From: an uncultured Pseudomonadota bacterium
Lineage (GTDB): Bacteria; Pseudomonadota; Gammaproteobacteria; Ga0077536
Reading direction: 5' to 3'
NCBI GenBank assembly: GCA_903825645.1
Contig: CAIKBL010000004.1
Location: forward strand, 1 to 64,000
DNA length: 64,000 bases
The notes beneath the pieces were generated by a model. It worked only from the letters and a program-made list of their open reading frames with translations, searched no databases and had not been told where the DNA came from. A program made the translations under genes and the position numbers. Numbering within the stretch: position 1 is the stretch's first letter; every line of letters starts with the position of its first letter. Shown here in pieces: positions 49,276-58,669 of the stretch.

Positions 49276-51933
49276 ATGACCAACAGCTTCAATGCGCGCG
49301 CCACGCTCAATGTGGACAACAAGGATTACCAGTACTTCAGCCTGAAGGCGCTTGAGGGTCAGTTCAAACTGGCGCGCCTGCCCTACGCCTACAAGATTCT
49401 GCTCGAGAATTTGTTACGGCACGAAGACGGCAAAAACACAACGCGCGCTGACATCGAAGCCCTCGCCGGCGCTGATCTAAAAAAGCTGCCCGCCAAGGAT
49501 ATCAATTTCACACCGGCACGCGTGATCCTTCAGGACTTCACGGGGGTGCCGTGCGTAGTAGACCTGGCAGCGATGCGCGATGCTATCAAAAAGCTTGGCG
49601 GTGATGCGGCCAAGGTAAATCCGCTGTGTCCCGTAGAGCTCGTCATTGACCACTCCGTGATGATTGACCACTACGGCACGAAGGCCGCGCTCGACCTGAA
49701 CGCCCAGATCGAATTTCAGCGCAACGAAGAGCGCTACACCTTCCTACGCTGGGGACAAGAAGCGCTGAAAAACTTCAAAGCTGTGCCACCTGATACCGGC
49801 ATCGTCCATCAGGTCAATATCGAATACTTAGCGCGGGTCGTCTTCGAAAATAATGGCCTCTTGTATCCTGACAGCTGCTTCGGTACGGATAGCCATACAA
49901 CCATGGTCAATGGGATTGGTGTGCTGGGCTGGGGTGTCGGTGGTATCGAAGCGGAAGCCGCCATGCTGGGACAGCCATCTTCAATGATGATCCCGGAGGT
50001 CATCGGCGTCCGTGTCACCGGCAAACTCGCCGAGGGCGCCACGGCGACCGACTTGGTGTTGACCGTGACAGAAATGCTGCGGACACGCGGCGTGGTTGAG
50101 AAATTTGTCGAATTCTTCGGCCCGGGTCTCGCGAACCTTTCCGCGTCTGATCGGAACACGATTGCTAACATGGGGCCTGAATACGGCGCGACCTGCGGCA
50201 TCTTCCCCATCGACGAAGAGACTTTGAACTACCTTCGTCTCACGGGACGTAGCGAAGCGCAGATCGCCATCGTCAAGGCCTACGCCCAAGCCCAAGATAT
50301 GTGGTGGACACTCGACATGCCGGAGGCGGAATACACCGATGTACTCGCCCTCGACCTTGGCGCCATCAAGCCTTCGCTGGCCGGCCCCAAGCGCCCACAG
50401 GACCGCGTGTTGCTGACCGATGTCAAAGCCAATTTCCGCAAGGCTTTTGAAGCAGAGCAGAAAATGCGTCCCTCAGCGGGCGCGACCGCCGTGACGGATC
50501 GCGGTCATACTTTCGAACTCAAGGACGGTGCAGTCGTCATCGCCGCCATCACCTCCTGCACGAATACGTCGAACCCGAGCGTGCTTATCGCAGCCGGTCT
50601 GCTCGCCCGCAAGGCGCGCGTGCTGGGTTTGAAGACCCAACCCTGGGTCAAAACCTCACTTGCCCCGGGTTCAAAGGCCGTAACTGAATACCTCGCCAAG
50701 GCCGGACTGATCGAAGATCTGGAAAGCATGGGATTCCACGTCGTGGCTTATGGTTGCACAACCTGCATCGGTAATTCGGGCCCCTTGAATGAACCGATTG
50801 GTAAGGCCATTCAAGACAGCAAGCTCAGTGTCTCGGCTGTACTATCCGGCAACCGAAATTTCGAGGGTCGGGTTCATCAGGATGTTCGCATGAACTATTT
50901 GGCGTCACCGCCGTTGGTGGTGGCCTATGCGATCGCGGGCAGTACCGATCTCGATCTGGCGAACGATCCCCTCGGCAAGGGTAACCACGGACAGGATGTC
51001 TACCTCCGCGATATCTGGCCGAGCAATGCCGAGATCCAACAGGTCGTCACACAGGCGGTGACGGCGGAGCTGTTCAAAAAGAGCTATAGCGACGTCTTGA
51101 AGGGCGATGCACGTTGGCAGAGTATCAAAGTCACCAAATCAGAAACTTACAACTGGGATAGCAACAGCACCTATATCCAGAACCCACCGTATTTCGAAGG
51201 GATGACCATGGTCCCGCCCGGGATCCAGCCCATCAAAGGCGCACGCGTCCTCGCGGTGCTGGGCGATTCCATCACCACTGACCATATCAGTCCGGCGGGC
51301 GACATCAAGGTGGACGGACCTGCCGGCAAATACCTCGCCGACAGAGGGGTCGCCAAAAGTGATTTCAACAGTTTCGGCTCGCGGCGCGGCAATCATGAAA
51401 TCATGATGCGTGGCACCTTCGCTAACACGCGGATCAAGAATGTCATGACACCGGGTGTGGAAGGTGGCGTTTCCCGTTACATGAACGGCAGTGCCGGTCC
51501 AGTCGAGGCGATCTACGATGTCGCGATGAAGTACGCGGCGCAGCGCACACCACTGGTAGTGCTCGCCGGGAAGGAATACGGGACGGGTTCGAGTCGTGAC
51601 TGGGCAGCGAAGGGAACCATCCTGCTGGGCGTCAAGGCGGTGATCTCGGAAAGTTTTGAGCGAATTCACCGTGCCAACTTAGTCGGCATGGGCGTCCTAC
51701 CGCTCAACTTCGTCGACGGCGAAAGCGCCGCGTCTTTGGGTCTTGATGGTACCGAGGTTATCGACTTTGATGGGCTGCGCGAAGGCGCCACGGAGCTGGC
51801 GGTCACGGCCAAGAAAACGAATGGCGCGATCATCAACTTCAAAACGAAAGTGCGCATCAATACCCCGGTTGAATGGGACTATTACGCGCACGGCGGCGTA
51901 CTGCAGTATATGCTGCGCCAGATGGCGAGCTGA
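49276..51933 (+). CDS. acnA: Aconitate hydratase A
   Basis: 885 residues (E. coli AcnA 891). Isomerises citrate and isocitrate in the TCA cycle; iron-regulatory-protein-like domain order 1-2-3-linker-4. Fe-S cysteine blocks: [17 protein letters not shown] near residue 427 and [13 protein letters not shown] near 493. Substrate-site [18 protein letters not shown] near 700 and [16 protein letters not shown] near 760. The preceding 132 bp after mnmA should carry its promoter (weak GATAAT near 49227), and a strong terminator follows. Confidence 0.97.
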   Translation: MTNSFNARATLNVDNKDYQYFSLKALEGQFKLARLPYAYKILLENLLRHEDGKNTTRADIEALAGADLKKLPAKDINFTPARVILQDFTGVPCVVDLAAMRDAIKKLGGDAAKVNPLCPVELVIDHSVMIDHYGTKAALDLNAQIEFQRNEERYTFLRWGQEALKNFKAVPPDTGIVHQVNIEYLARVVFENNGLLYPDSCFGTDSHTTMVNGIGVLGWGVGGIEAEAAMLGQPSSMMIPEVIGVRVTGKLAEGATATDLVLTVTEMLRTRGVVEKFVEFFGPGLANLSASDRNTIANMGPEYGATCGIFPIDEETLNYLRLTGRSEAQIAIVKAYAQAQDMWWTLDMPEAEYTDVLALDLGAIKPSLAGPKRPQDRVLLTDVKANFRKAFEAEQKMRPSAGATAVTDRGHTFELKDGAVVIAAITSCTNTSNPSVLIAAGLLARKARVLGLKTQPWVKTSLAPGSKAVTEYLAKAGLIEDLESMGFHVVAYGCTTCIGNSGPLNEPIGKAIQDSKLSVSAVLSGNRNFEGRVHQDVRMNYLASPPLVVAYAIAGSTDLDLANDPLGKGNHGQDVYLRDIWPSNAEIQQVVTQAVTAELFKKSYSDVLKGDARWQSIKVTKSETYNWDSNSTYIQNPPYFEGMTMVPPGIQPIKGARVLAVLGDSITTDHISPAGDIKVDGPAGKYLADRGVAKSDFNSFGSRRGNHEIMMRGTFANTRIKNVMTPGVEGGVSRYMNGSAGPVEAIYDVAMKYAAQRTPLVVLAGKEYGTGSSRDWAAKGTILLGVKAVISESFERIHRANLVGMGVLPLNFVDGESAASLGLDGTEVIDFDGLREGATELAVTAKKTNGAIINFKTKVRINTPVEWDYYAHGGVLQYMLRQMAS

Positions 51934-51956
51934 GCACGCACCCGCTGCCGCAAACG

Positions 51957-51986
51957 AAAAAAGCCCGACGTGCGTCGGGCTTTTTT
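51957..51986. terminator. Bidirectional rho-independent terminator after acnA
   Basis: AAAAAAGCCCGACG (51957-51970), loop TG, CGTCGGGCTTTTTT (51973-51986): a perfect GC-rich stem flanked by A- and T-runs, so it can end transcription from either side. Confidence 0.93.
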
Positions 51987-52038
51987 CTTCTGGATACCCT
52001 TTGCATCGAAATGCCCGCGCCGCGCCGGAAACCACGCC

Positions 52039-52290
52039 ATGGACTCTGATCTATTCGACAGCCTGAAGGCACTTGGCATCCCGCTGCCTTCACCGGCCTA
52101 TCTGGTGGCTTCCGTCATTTTCAGTTTCATAGGGTACATCGTCTACAAACGCGGCAAAAAAGACACGCTGCCGCGTCTGAAATGGACCGGTGTCGTGCTC
52201 ATGGTCTATCCGGGTCTGATCGATGATTTAGGCCTCATGGTCACCTGCGGGGTCGCTCTGAGCGCACTCGCCTACCACTTCAGAAAGTAA
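52039..52290 (+). CDS. Small conserved membrane protein
   Basis: 83 residues from the ATG at 52039; the frame extension to 51970 starts inside the acnA terminator and is rejected. It begins MDSDLFDSLKALGIPLPSP, followed by two hydrophobic segments (AYLVASVIFSFIGYIVY; then WTGVVLMVYPGLI and LGLMVTCGVALSALAY) around a basic loop KRGKKDTLPRLK. Similar two-to-three-segment small proteins occur in many gammaproteobacteria, but the function is unknown. Confidence 0.72.
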   Translation: MDSDLFDSLKALGIPLPSPAYLVASVIFSFIGYIVYKRGKKDTLPRLKWTGVVLMVYPGLIDDLGLMVTCGVALSALAYHFRK

Positions 52291-52342
52291 TGCGCGGTAC
52301 CCGCCGGATGAGCATCGCCGCATTCAAACCTGGGAACTCGTC

Positions 52343-53608
52343 TTGACGGCGTCTGCGCCACCGCGCGTGGATCCGACCATTCCCGCACGACCGGCCGCCA
52401 TGCGCTTCATCATGCTGGCCGTCCTCATCGACATGGTGTCTATCGGCATCATCGTGCCCGTGCTGCCCTCACTCCTCGGCAGTTTCACGATCGACCGCAC
52501 CGCACAGGCCTGGTGGTACGGGGTCATGGCCTTCGCCTTCAGCCTCGCTAATTTCATCGGCGCCCCGGTGCTCGGCGCCCTATCCGATCGCTTTGGCCGT
52601 CGCCGCATCATGCTCCTGGGCTTCTGCGGACTAGGATTCAATTTTTTCGCCATGGCGCTGGCCCCTAGCCTTTGGTTCCTCATCGGCGTCCGGATGGTGG
52701 GTGGGGCCCTTCAGGCTAATGTGGCCATTGCTAACGCCTATGTTGCCGACATCTCGACACCGGCCGACCGGGCACGGCGCTTCGGTCAGCTCGGCGCGAT
52801 GTTTGGGATCGGATTCATGTTGGGTCCGGTACTCGGTGGAGTACTCGGCGACATCAATCTCCGCCTACCCTTTTTCGTGGCGGGCGGATTCGCCTTATTG
52901 AACCTGCTTTACGGGATCCTGGTACTCCCAGAGTCACTGCCACTAGAACACCGCCGGACTGTCTCCCTACGGGGTGCGCACCCTCTCGCGGCGCTCCGTC
53001 GCCTCTCGGCGTTGACCGGAATTGGTCAGCTGCTGTGGGTGATCGGACTCAGCAACCTCGCGACCTTTGCTATGTATACGAATTGGGTTATGTACACCGG
53101 CTTCCGTTTTGGTTGGGGCCCACAGGAGAATGGCTGGTCACTATGTGCGATCGGGGCTATGTCGACCCTCGTTCAAGGTTTTCTGCTAACACCGCTGCTG
53201 CGGCGCTTTGGCGCCCGTTCGCTTGCATTAGCGGGGCTCGCCTCCGGTGCCCTCGGTTATCTCGGCTGGGGACTCGCGACCAACGGCTGGATGATTTTTC
53301 TCATTATCAGCTGCAACCTGTTGAGCTGGACGGTGACGGCCTCAATCCAAAGCATCGTGTCGAACGCAGCAGACGCACGTGCACAGGGCGGCACCATGGG
53401 CGCGCTATCCTCGCTCACAAGCCTGATGGCTGTCCTGGGGCCCGTCTGTGGCGCACCGCTCATGGCGATGGTTTCGCATTTTCCTGCGCATGACTGGCGC
53501 ATCGGCACCCCCATGTTCTTCTGTGCACTGCTGCAATTTGGCGCATTACTGATCGCGATTCGTCATTTCACCCGCACCGACGATAGACAAACCCTACCCG
53601 ACCCGTGA
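52343..53608 (+). CDS. MFS transporter, TCR/Tet-like multidrug efflux type
   Basis: 421 residues from a TTG at 52343. Twelve hydrophobic segments. Motif A between TM2 and TM3, GALSDRFGRRRIMLLG (residues about 79-94), and the TM5 motif C-like GFMLGPVLGGVLGD near 157 mark a proton antiporter of the drug-efflux group. The TTG start is 52 bp after the small membrane protein; an internal ATG at residue 20 (MRFIMLAVLIDM) would also keep all TM segments. Substrate unknown. Confidence 0.85.
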   Translation: MTASAPPRVDPTIPARPAAMRFIMLAVLIDMVSIGIIVPVLPSLLGSFTIDRTAQAWWYGVMAFAFSLANFIGAPVLGALSDRFGRRRIMLLGFCGLGFNFFAMALAPSLWFLIGVRMVGGALQANVAIANAYVADISTPADRARRFGQLGAMFGIGFMLGPVLGGVLGDINLRLPFFVAGGFALLNLLYGILVLPESLPLEHRRTVSLRGAHPLAALRRLSALTGIGQLLWVIGLSNLATFAMYTNWVMYTGFRFGWGPQENGWSLCAIGAMSTLVQGFLLTPLLRRFGARSLALAGLASGALGYLGWGLATNGWMIFLIISCNLLSWTVTASIQSIVSNAADARAQGGTMGALSSLTSLMAVLGPVCGAPLMAMVSHFPAHDWRIGTPMFFCALLQFGALLIAIRHFTRTDDRQTLPDP

Positions 53609-53635
53609 AGGTCCGGCCCGGCGTTACGGACCTTC
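53607..53635. terminator. Hairpin downstream of the MFS gene
   Basis: Perfect 9-bp stem GAAGGTCCG/CGGACCTTC (53607-53615 with 53627-53635) with an 11-nt loop, starting at the MFS stop. No T-run follows (CTGATCCTT), so it may be a rho-assisted or RNA-stabilising hairpin. The remaining gap to 53767 shows nothing else I can name. Confidence 0.5.
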
Positions 53636-53766
53636 CTGATCCTTCGCGCGTGCGCTCGACGGCGGTGGCTCTATACCTATGCTGCACTGCGAATGGTTGC
53701 ACAGCATGGGCGTCACCTTTAAGGTAACCGTGCGCCCATCACCCGCTTAAAATTGGGAACCTTGCC

Positions 53767-54978
53767 ATGGATAAAGCCGATTTCTACGCACGGGCCCGAC
53801 ATGATCTAACCGGTCCACTCGCCGGCATCGTCGTAGTCGAAGCCACCACCACTTGGGCAGGTCCCATGGCGGGCTGCATCCTCGCCGACTTTGGCGCGAC
53901 CGTCATCAAAGTAGAACATCCAGAAGGTGAAATCATGCGGCGGGTGCCACCGTTTATTCCGGGTACCCGCCTGTCCGTAATGCACGAAGTGGTGAACCGC
54001 AACAAACAAAATCTGTCTCTCAGCCTGAAGGAACCGGAGGGGCGCGACGTCTTCTTGAAACTGTGCAAAAACGCCGACGTGGTGATCGAAAATTTCAAGC
54101 CAGGCACACTCGCTGGCTGGGGTGTCGGATACGAAGATCTCCGGGCGATCAAATCCGATATCGTGTACGTCTCAATTAGTGGTTTCGGTCAATTCGGTCC
54201 CTACAGTGATCGGCCGGGGTACGATCCCATTGCACAGAATTTTACGGGATGGTCATCGCTGAATGGGGAGCCTGGTGGCGGACCGACCAAGGCGCCCACT
54301 TTTCTAGGCGATGATCTCGCCGGTCTCCATGCAGCGCTTGGCGCGATGGGCGCACTGCGGCATCGAGATCAAACGGGTGAAGGCCAGCATGTCGACATCG
54401 CGCTTGTCGACGGTCTGATTTTTCAAAGTAACGGCCAACTCACTATCGGTGCGCTGGGCCTCGCAAGCGAGCGTTGGGGAAATCAGTTCGCCATCGCCGC
54501 ACCGGTTAACGCTTATGTATGTACCGATGGCCGGGTATACACCGGCGTTTTGCTCGATTCGCACTGGCGTAGCTTTTGCGAACACATCGGCCGTCACGAG
54601 ATTGCGGGACTGACGGGCGTTGAGCGCATCCAACGACGCGAAGAGCTGGATCAACTGTTGGCCGCGTGGTGTGTAGTCCGTTCGACAAGCGCGGTGGTCG
54701 ATACCCTGAATGCCCTAGGGCTTGCGGTCACGCGCGTAAACTCGTTCGCGGAAGCCGCGCAGGACGTACATATAAAAACCCGTGATATGCTCCAGCCAAC
54801 CACCTTGAGTGACGGCGTCGAGGCCCCCTTGACCGGGCCAGCAGCCAAATTTTCCCGGACCCCGATCCGGGTGCGTACACCGGCACCGCCGCTCGGTGAA
54901 CATACCGAACCGCTTCTCGGCGGGCTCGGCTATTCTCAGGCCGAGATCGCCGAATTGCGTAGACGACGAATTATTTAA
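53767..54978 (+). CDS. CaiB/BaiF (class III) CoA-transferase
   Basis: 403 residues. Family III acyl-CoA transferases move CoA between carboxylates through an aspartyl-CoA thioester. Landmarks: LAGIVVVEATTTWAGPMAGCILADFGATVIKVEHPEGE at the N-terminus (residues about 17-54), RNKQNLSLSLKEPEGRD near 78, and TFLGDDLAGLHAALGAMGAL near 180 containing the catalytic Asp. Substrate cannot be deduced; neighbours (hydrolase, acetoacetate decarboxylase-like protein, acyl-CoA ligase) suggest organic-acid catabolism. Confidence 0.92.
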   Translation: MDKADFYARARHDLTGPLAGIVVVEATTTWAGPMAGCILADFGATVIKVEHPEGEIMRRVPPFIPGTRLSVMHEVVNRNKQNLSLSLKEPEGRDVFLKLCKNADVVIENFKPGTLAGWGVGYEDLRAIKSDIVYVSISGFGQFGPYSDRPGYDPIAQNFTGWSSLNGEPGGGPTKAPTFLGDDLAGLHAALGAMGALRHRDQTGEGQHVDIALVDGLIFQSNGQLTIGALGLASERWGNQFAIAAPVNAYVCTDGRVYTGVLLDSHWRSFCEHIGRHEIAGLTGVERIQRREELDQLLAAWCVVRSTSAVVDTLNALGLAVTRVNSFAEAAQDVHIKTRDMLQPTTLSDGVEAPLTGPAAKFSRTPIRVRTPAPPLGEHTEPLLGGLGYSQAEIAELRRRRII

Positions 54979-54998
54979 CCTAAACTTGGAGTACTCAC

Positions 54999-55433
54999 AT
55001 GAATACCGCCCCTCTCTATCATGGCAGCTGCTTTTGTGGCGCCGTCAAACTAACCGCCTCGGGCGCCCCTGCCGGCATGGGTTATTGCCACTGCGAGTCC
55101 TGCCGTCACTGGTCGGCCGGCCCCATCAATGCGTTCAGCCTGTGGCCGCCGGCACAGATCAATGTCACCCAAGGCGCCGAGCACATCGACACCTACCACA
55201 AGACCGAAAACAGCTACCGCAAGTGGTGCAAGCAATGTGGAGGACACTTGATGAGCGAACATCCCGGCATGGGTCTGGTGGATGTGTACGCTGCCATTCT
55301 GCCTGAACTACCCTTCGCGCCCGGGCTGCACGTCTTCTATGCCGAGGGGAAAGTCAAAGTCAAAGATGGCCTACCGAAATTCAAGGACATGCCAGCCGAT
55401 TTTGGCGGCTCGGGCGAAACCGTCCCCGAATAA
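54999..55433 (+). CDS. GFA family (glutathione-dependent formaldehyde-activating-like) protein
   Basis: 144 residues. Zinc-binding CENP-V/GFA fold (DUF636): SCFCGAVKLTASG near residue 10, MGYCHCESCRHWSAGP near 30, and WCKQCGGHLM near 78 supply the C-x-C, C-x2-C and C-x2-C cysteines. Family members bind glutathione or act as S-(hydroxymethyl)glutathione synthase, but most are uncharacterised. 20 bp behind the CoA-transferase gene, probably cotranscribed; a strong stem-loop follows. Confidence 0.88.
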   Translation: MNTAPLYHGSCFCGAVKLTASGAPAGMGYCHCESCRHWSAGPINAFSLWPPAQINVTQGAEHIDTYHKTENSYRKWCKQCGGHLMSEHPGMGLVDVYAAILPELPFAPGLHVFYAEGKVKVKDGLPKFKDMPADFGGSGETVPE

Positions 55434-55442
55434 GCCCGCCCC

Positions 55443-55477
55443 CCGGGAGCACCGCGTTTCACGCGGATCGCTCCCGG
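55443..55477. terminator. Compound stem-loop after the GFA gene
   Basis: Outer stem CCGGGAGC/GCTCCCGG (55443-55450 with 55470-55477) encloses a second perfect stem CCGCGT-TTC-ACGCGG (55452-55466). There is no T-run immediately downstream. It ends the CoA-transferase/GFA unit or stabilises its 3' end. Confidence 0.6.
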
Positions 55478-55561
55478 AGCCCGCCGTCGCGGCTTTTCGG
55501 TCGATTTAAAAATTCATGACCTTAATTAATCCGCCGAATCCTCCAGGCGAAGGAAAGTCTT

Positions 55562-56473
55562 ATGCCTATCGAAGTATTTTTTAAAAGCTGCGGTCTGAAT
55601 TGTGCCGCAGATCTCTATCTGCCCGCTGATTATAAGCCAGGTGAAAAACGACCGGGGCTTGTGCTCGGTCACGGCTTTACCTTGGTGAAGGGTACCCTCG
55701 AACCGCATGCACGGTATTTCCAGGCAGCTGGCTTTATCGTTCTCGCCATCGACTACCGGACCTTCGGCGCATCCGAGGGTGAGCCACGCGCGCAATTGCT
55801 TCCGCTCAATGAGGTAGAAGACTTCCGTAATGCCCTCAGCTATCTACAGGCGCGCCCCGAAGTGGATCCTGCGCGGGTCGGGATTTGGGGAGCGAGTTTC
55901 GCCGGCGCGCTGGTCAGTTATGTCGGCGCCGTAGACCAACGGGTAAAGGCCACCTGCGCGATGGTACCGGTCACCGATGGGTTTCTGTGGATGAAACTGA
56001 TGCGGGATCGCGGGACTTGGGAAAAACTCGTGCAAGTGATGGCCGCCGATCGTGAACGACGCTATCGCGGCGAGCCGGGCGGACGCCTGCCGGTCAACGG
56101 CCGCATCGAAGATATCTGTGCACTGCCCACAGTGGATGACGACATCCGCGGCTTCTTCAACGCGCTCAAGGAGAATTTTCCCACCTGGTGTGACACGATC
56201 ACTATCGAGTCAATCGAGCGAATCATCGAATTCAGTCCGCTGAATATGGTCGAACGGATATCGCCGCGACCGTATCTCATCATCAGCACCAGCGGGTACG
56301 ATGTCGTTCATCCTGCTGATTCGATCGCCGAACTCTTCCACCGCGCCCGCGAACCGAAACGTCTGGTATTCCTGCCCTACGATCAGACGCAGCTCTATGT
56401 GGAGCCTGGGCTATCACGTGCGAATCAGACCGCGACCGAATTTTTCATCGAACATCTCGGCGCACCACGCTGA
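55562..56473 (+). CDS. Alpha/beta hydrolase, dienelactone-hydrolase-like, catalytic His apparently missing
   Basis: 303 residues. Hydrolase fold: GLVLGHGFTLVKGT (oxyanion loop) near residue 37, DYRTFGASEGEPR near 65, the nucleophile elbow VGIWGASFAGALVSY near 104 (Ser in G-A-S-F-A), and the acid TSGYDVVHP near 250. In relatives a G-H-F-D-x-Y segment supplies the catalytic His before the last helix; here that segment reads LPYDQTQLYVEP, with no His. The only later His is in the terminal IEHL. It may be inactive or use an altered mechanism. No signal peptide. Confidence 0.82.
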   Translation: MPIEVFFKSCGLNCAADLYLPADYKPGEKRPGLVLGHGFTLVKGTLEPHARYFQAAGFIVLAIDYRTFGASEGEPRAQLLPLNEVEDFRNALSYLQARPEVDPARVGIWGASFAGALVSYVGAVDQRVKATCAMVPVTDGFLWMKLMRDRGTWEKLVQVMAADRERRYRGEPGGRLPVNGRIEDICALPTVDDDIRGFFNALKENFPTWCDTITIESIERIIEFSPLNMVERISPRPYLIISTSGYDVVHPADSIAELFHRAREPKRLVFLPYDQTQLYVEPGLSRANQTATEFFIEHLGAPR

Positions 56474-56580
56474 TCTGACTGGGCGCGCCTCGTGCAGGAG
56501 GCGCGCCCTCACATGCTTCCTTTTCGCTGTATGCGTCGGCCGGATTGTCGGGACGACAATGGCATCCGAGACCCAAAAAA

Positions 56581-57546
56581 ATGAAGACTACCGTCCTGCC
56601 CCTTCGTGCTGTCGTACTGTTGCTGATCCTCACCCTCGTGTGGGGCACTAGCTGGCCACTTTTCCCCTTCGCAATGCGCCAAATTTCGGTCTGGACCTTC
56701 CGTGCAGTGACGCTCAGCGCGGGCGGACTTCTCGTGCTTGCGCTCGCGCGCCTCGGTGGTCACCCCCTCACCATCCCTCGGCAAGATCGCCGATCACTGA
56801 TCTTTTCGGCCATCATCTACCTCAGCGTATGGAACATTTGCAGCGGCTATTCGGCGATCACGATTCCGTCCGGCCAGACTGCCGTGCTAGGTTTTACGAT
56901 GCCACTCTGGTCTGCGCTTATTTCGTGGGCAATCCTCGGCGAAACCTTACCGCGGAGGCTCATCCTCGCCCTCGTCTTCGGTGGAAGCGCCGTGATGTGC
57001 TTGATGGTCTCCGGACTCGCCGCTTACGCCCATGCCCCAGCGGGCTTTGCCGCGGGTCTCTTAGGGGGCGTCGGCTGGGCTATAGGCACCCTGATCTTCA
57101 AGCGGCGCCGTATTAATGCGCATGCGTTGGTCGTCACCGGTTGGCAGCTCCTCATCGCCTCAGTACCGATCAGCGCGGCCGCGCTTGTGCTCGGCAACCA
57201 CGTCTGGTTTGTGCCGACCTGGCAATCGCTTGCGGTGGTAAGCTACCTCACTCTGTTCCCCATCTGTATCGGCAACATCTGCTGGTTTTCGCTGATAGAA
57301 ATCGTGCCCGCCAACGTCGCCGGACTATCCTCGGTCCTTATCCCGGTGGTCGCGATGCTGTCGGGTGCCTACGTGCACGGGGAGCCGCTGGGCCCCCTTC
57401 AGGGCCTCGCCATGCTCGCCTGTATGATGGCGCTGTGGCTGGCGCTGCCCGCACCCGCTCGCGAGATGTCCACCGAGGCCGGTGAAGCGCCCGTTTCACC
57501 AGCCCTAATCCCCAACCCTTCCCTGACACAACCGGCGGATGGCTGA
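56581..57546 (+). CDS. EamA/DMT-family transporter
   Basis: 321 residues from the ATG at 56581; the frame extension to 56545 adds only polar residues. Ten hydrophobic segments in two EamA repeats: LTLVWGTSWPLFPFAMRQIS at the start, then SAITIPSGQTAVLGFTMPLWSALISWAILGE near residue 95 and the second-repeat IVPANVAGLSSVLIPVVAMLSGAYVHGEPL near 245. Inner-membrane metabolite exporter of unknown substrate. Its polar C-terminus overlaps the convergent Nudix gene by 42 bp. Confidence 0.87.
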   Translation: MKTTVLPLRAVVLLLILTLVWGTSWPLFPFAMRQISVWTFRAVTLSAGGLLVLALARLGGHPLTIPRQDRRSLIFSAIIYLSVWNICSGYSAITIPSGQTAVLGFTMPLWSALISWAILGETLPRRLILALVFGGSAVMCLMVSGLAAYAHAPAGFAAGLLGGVGWAIGTLIFKRRRINAHALVVTGWQLLIASVPISAAALVLGNHVWFVPTWQSLAVVSYLTLFPICIGNICWFSLIEIVPANVAGLSSVLIPVVAMLSGAYVHGEPLGPLQGLAMLACMMALWLALPAPAREMSTEAGEAPVSPALIPNPSLTQPADG

Positions 57547-58035
57547 GCGCACCGAGGCGAACGCCACTGCTGTGGGATCAATCGCGACAGGCGCCCACCA
57601 CTGCACGTCCAAAATCTCATCGTTAAGGGTAAATACGGGACGCCGTGTCAGGGTGAATTCAAACATCGCATCCAGCGTCCAGTAATCGACCTCGCGATAG
57701 CGATAGACATTCGGTACGGAATAAAGATAACGGGGCGCGGCTAATTCAAGGCCGATTTCTTCCCGCACCTCGCGCAAGACGGCCGTCTCCAAATCTTCTG
57801 CCGGATCTACGAAGCCGCCGGGGAAATCGAGTAATCCCCGCCCGGGATCCCGGGCACGCACCACCAGCGCGATGTCGTCCCCGCAACGAAGGATGGCACA
57901 AACGGCTGCGGCAAGATTGTGATAATACTGAAAATCGCAACGCGCGCAGGTGTGCTTGCGCCCGTCGACAGAATCAAAGCCTTCTTTTCCGCAGCGTGGA
58001 CAATAACGCGCCCACGACGCCGTCCAGGAATGCAC
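57505..58035 (-). CDS. Nudix hydrolase with N-terminal zinc ribbon
   Basis: 176 residues from the GTG at 58035, which lies about 8 nt after a GAGG site; the longer frame to 58185 has no better start. An N-terminal zinc ribbon (RYCPRCGKEGF and HTCARC, two C-x2-C pairs, residues about 10-35) precedes the Nudix domain with GGFVDPAEDLETAVLREVREEIG near 80-103. This layout resembles NudC/NADH pyrophosphatase and related NUDIX proteins that act on dinucleotide cofactors, but the NudC-specific S-Q-P-W-P-F-P-x-S motif is not visible. Substrate unknown. Confidence 0.83.
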   Translation of the reverse strand: MHSWTASWARYCPRCGKEGFDSVDGRKHTCARCDFQYYHNLAAAVCAILRCGDDIALVVRARDPGRGLLDFPGGFVDPAEDLETAVLREVREEIGLELAAPRYLYSVPNVYRYREVDYWTLDAMFEFTLTRRPVFTLNDEILDVQWWAPVAIDPTAVAFASVRSAIRRLCQGRVGD

Positions 58036-58197
58036 TATCAACACCTCAACTTCATAACTGTCACAGTCGCCGGCAGGCGCCACGCCTTTTGCGTGCGATG
58101 CGCCGCCGCAGAAGTCATCGGCGCAGGCTTTGTCGCTTGACCGGAGATCCCGAGCACCCCGAGGGGTACTCGGTGCAAAACTCATAGGGGCGTGAGT

Positions 58198-58247
58198 TCA
58201 GGGGGAAGACCCCTGACAGTCCCGATCCGGTGCAGGCCCGGATCGGG
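58198..58247. repeat. Two adjacent inverted repeats downstream of the HiPIP gene
   Basis: First stem TCAGGGG/CCCCTGA (58198-58204 with 58210-58216, 5-nt loop). Second stem CCCGATCCGG/CCGGATCGGG (58221-58230 with 58238-58247), a perfect 10-bp stem with a 7-nt loop TGCAGGC. They lie 3' of the HiPIP gene on the minus strand, so they may terminate or protect that transcript. No T-run; they could also be REP-like elements. Confidence 0.6.
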
Positions 58248-58276
58248 AGATAGCCAGCAGCCGAGATCGTCCGCCG

Positions 58277-58612
58277 TTAGGCCTTGGGTGCGAAGGCTGA
58301 GCACCACCCCTTGGCGGAGACGGCCTGCCCGACAAAAATACCGCAACCGCCCCAGGCCGCATCGGGCGTGCCCTGGTAGAGCGCACAAAGACCGCATGCC
58401 TGACCCGCTTGGTAGCGCGCGTATTTAGTCTTATCGACGGTGGTGGCATCCGCACGATAACCCAGTCCAGTCGCCTGGGCGCCGGCCTCATCCACATGCG
58501 GGAGATCGGTATCCGCCGCGAAGGCCACGCGGTTGGCCATGAGTTGGGCAACGGACACTGTCGCCACGACACCGAGACCCTGTTTGAAAAATGCTCTTCT
58601 GTTCTTGTCCAT
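58277..58612 (-). CDS. High-potential iron-sulfur protein with Tat signal
   Basis: 111 residues. A Tat signal (NRRAFFKQGLGVVATVSVAQL, twin Arg at residues 5-6) directs folded export to the periplasm. The mature domain has the four [4Fe-4S] cysteines in CGLCALYQG, WGGCGIF and GWCSAF, the HiPIP pattern C-x2-C-x(n)-C-x(n)-C. HiPIPs shuttle electrons between bc1 complexes and terminal oxidases or photosynthetic centres in sulphur- and iron-oxidising or phototrophic proteobacteria. Single gene, flanked by stem-loops. Confidence 0.92.
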   Translation of the reverse strand: MDKNRRAFFKQGLGVVATVSVAQLMANRVAFAADTDLPHVDEAGAQATGLGYRADATTVDKTKYARYQAGQACGLCALYQGTPDAAWGGCGIFVGQAVSAKGWCSAFAPKA

Positions 58613-58669
58613 GCTCGCTCCAATCGTTGTGTCAATTTTTAGCTAAAGAATTCTGTGCGCACGATCCAC

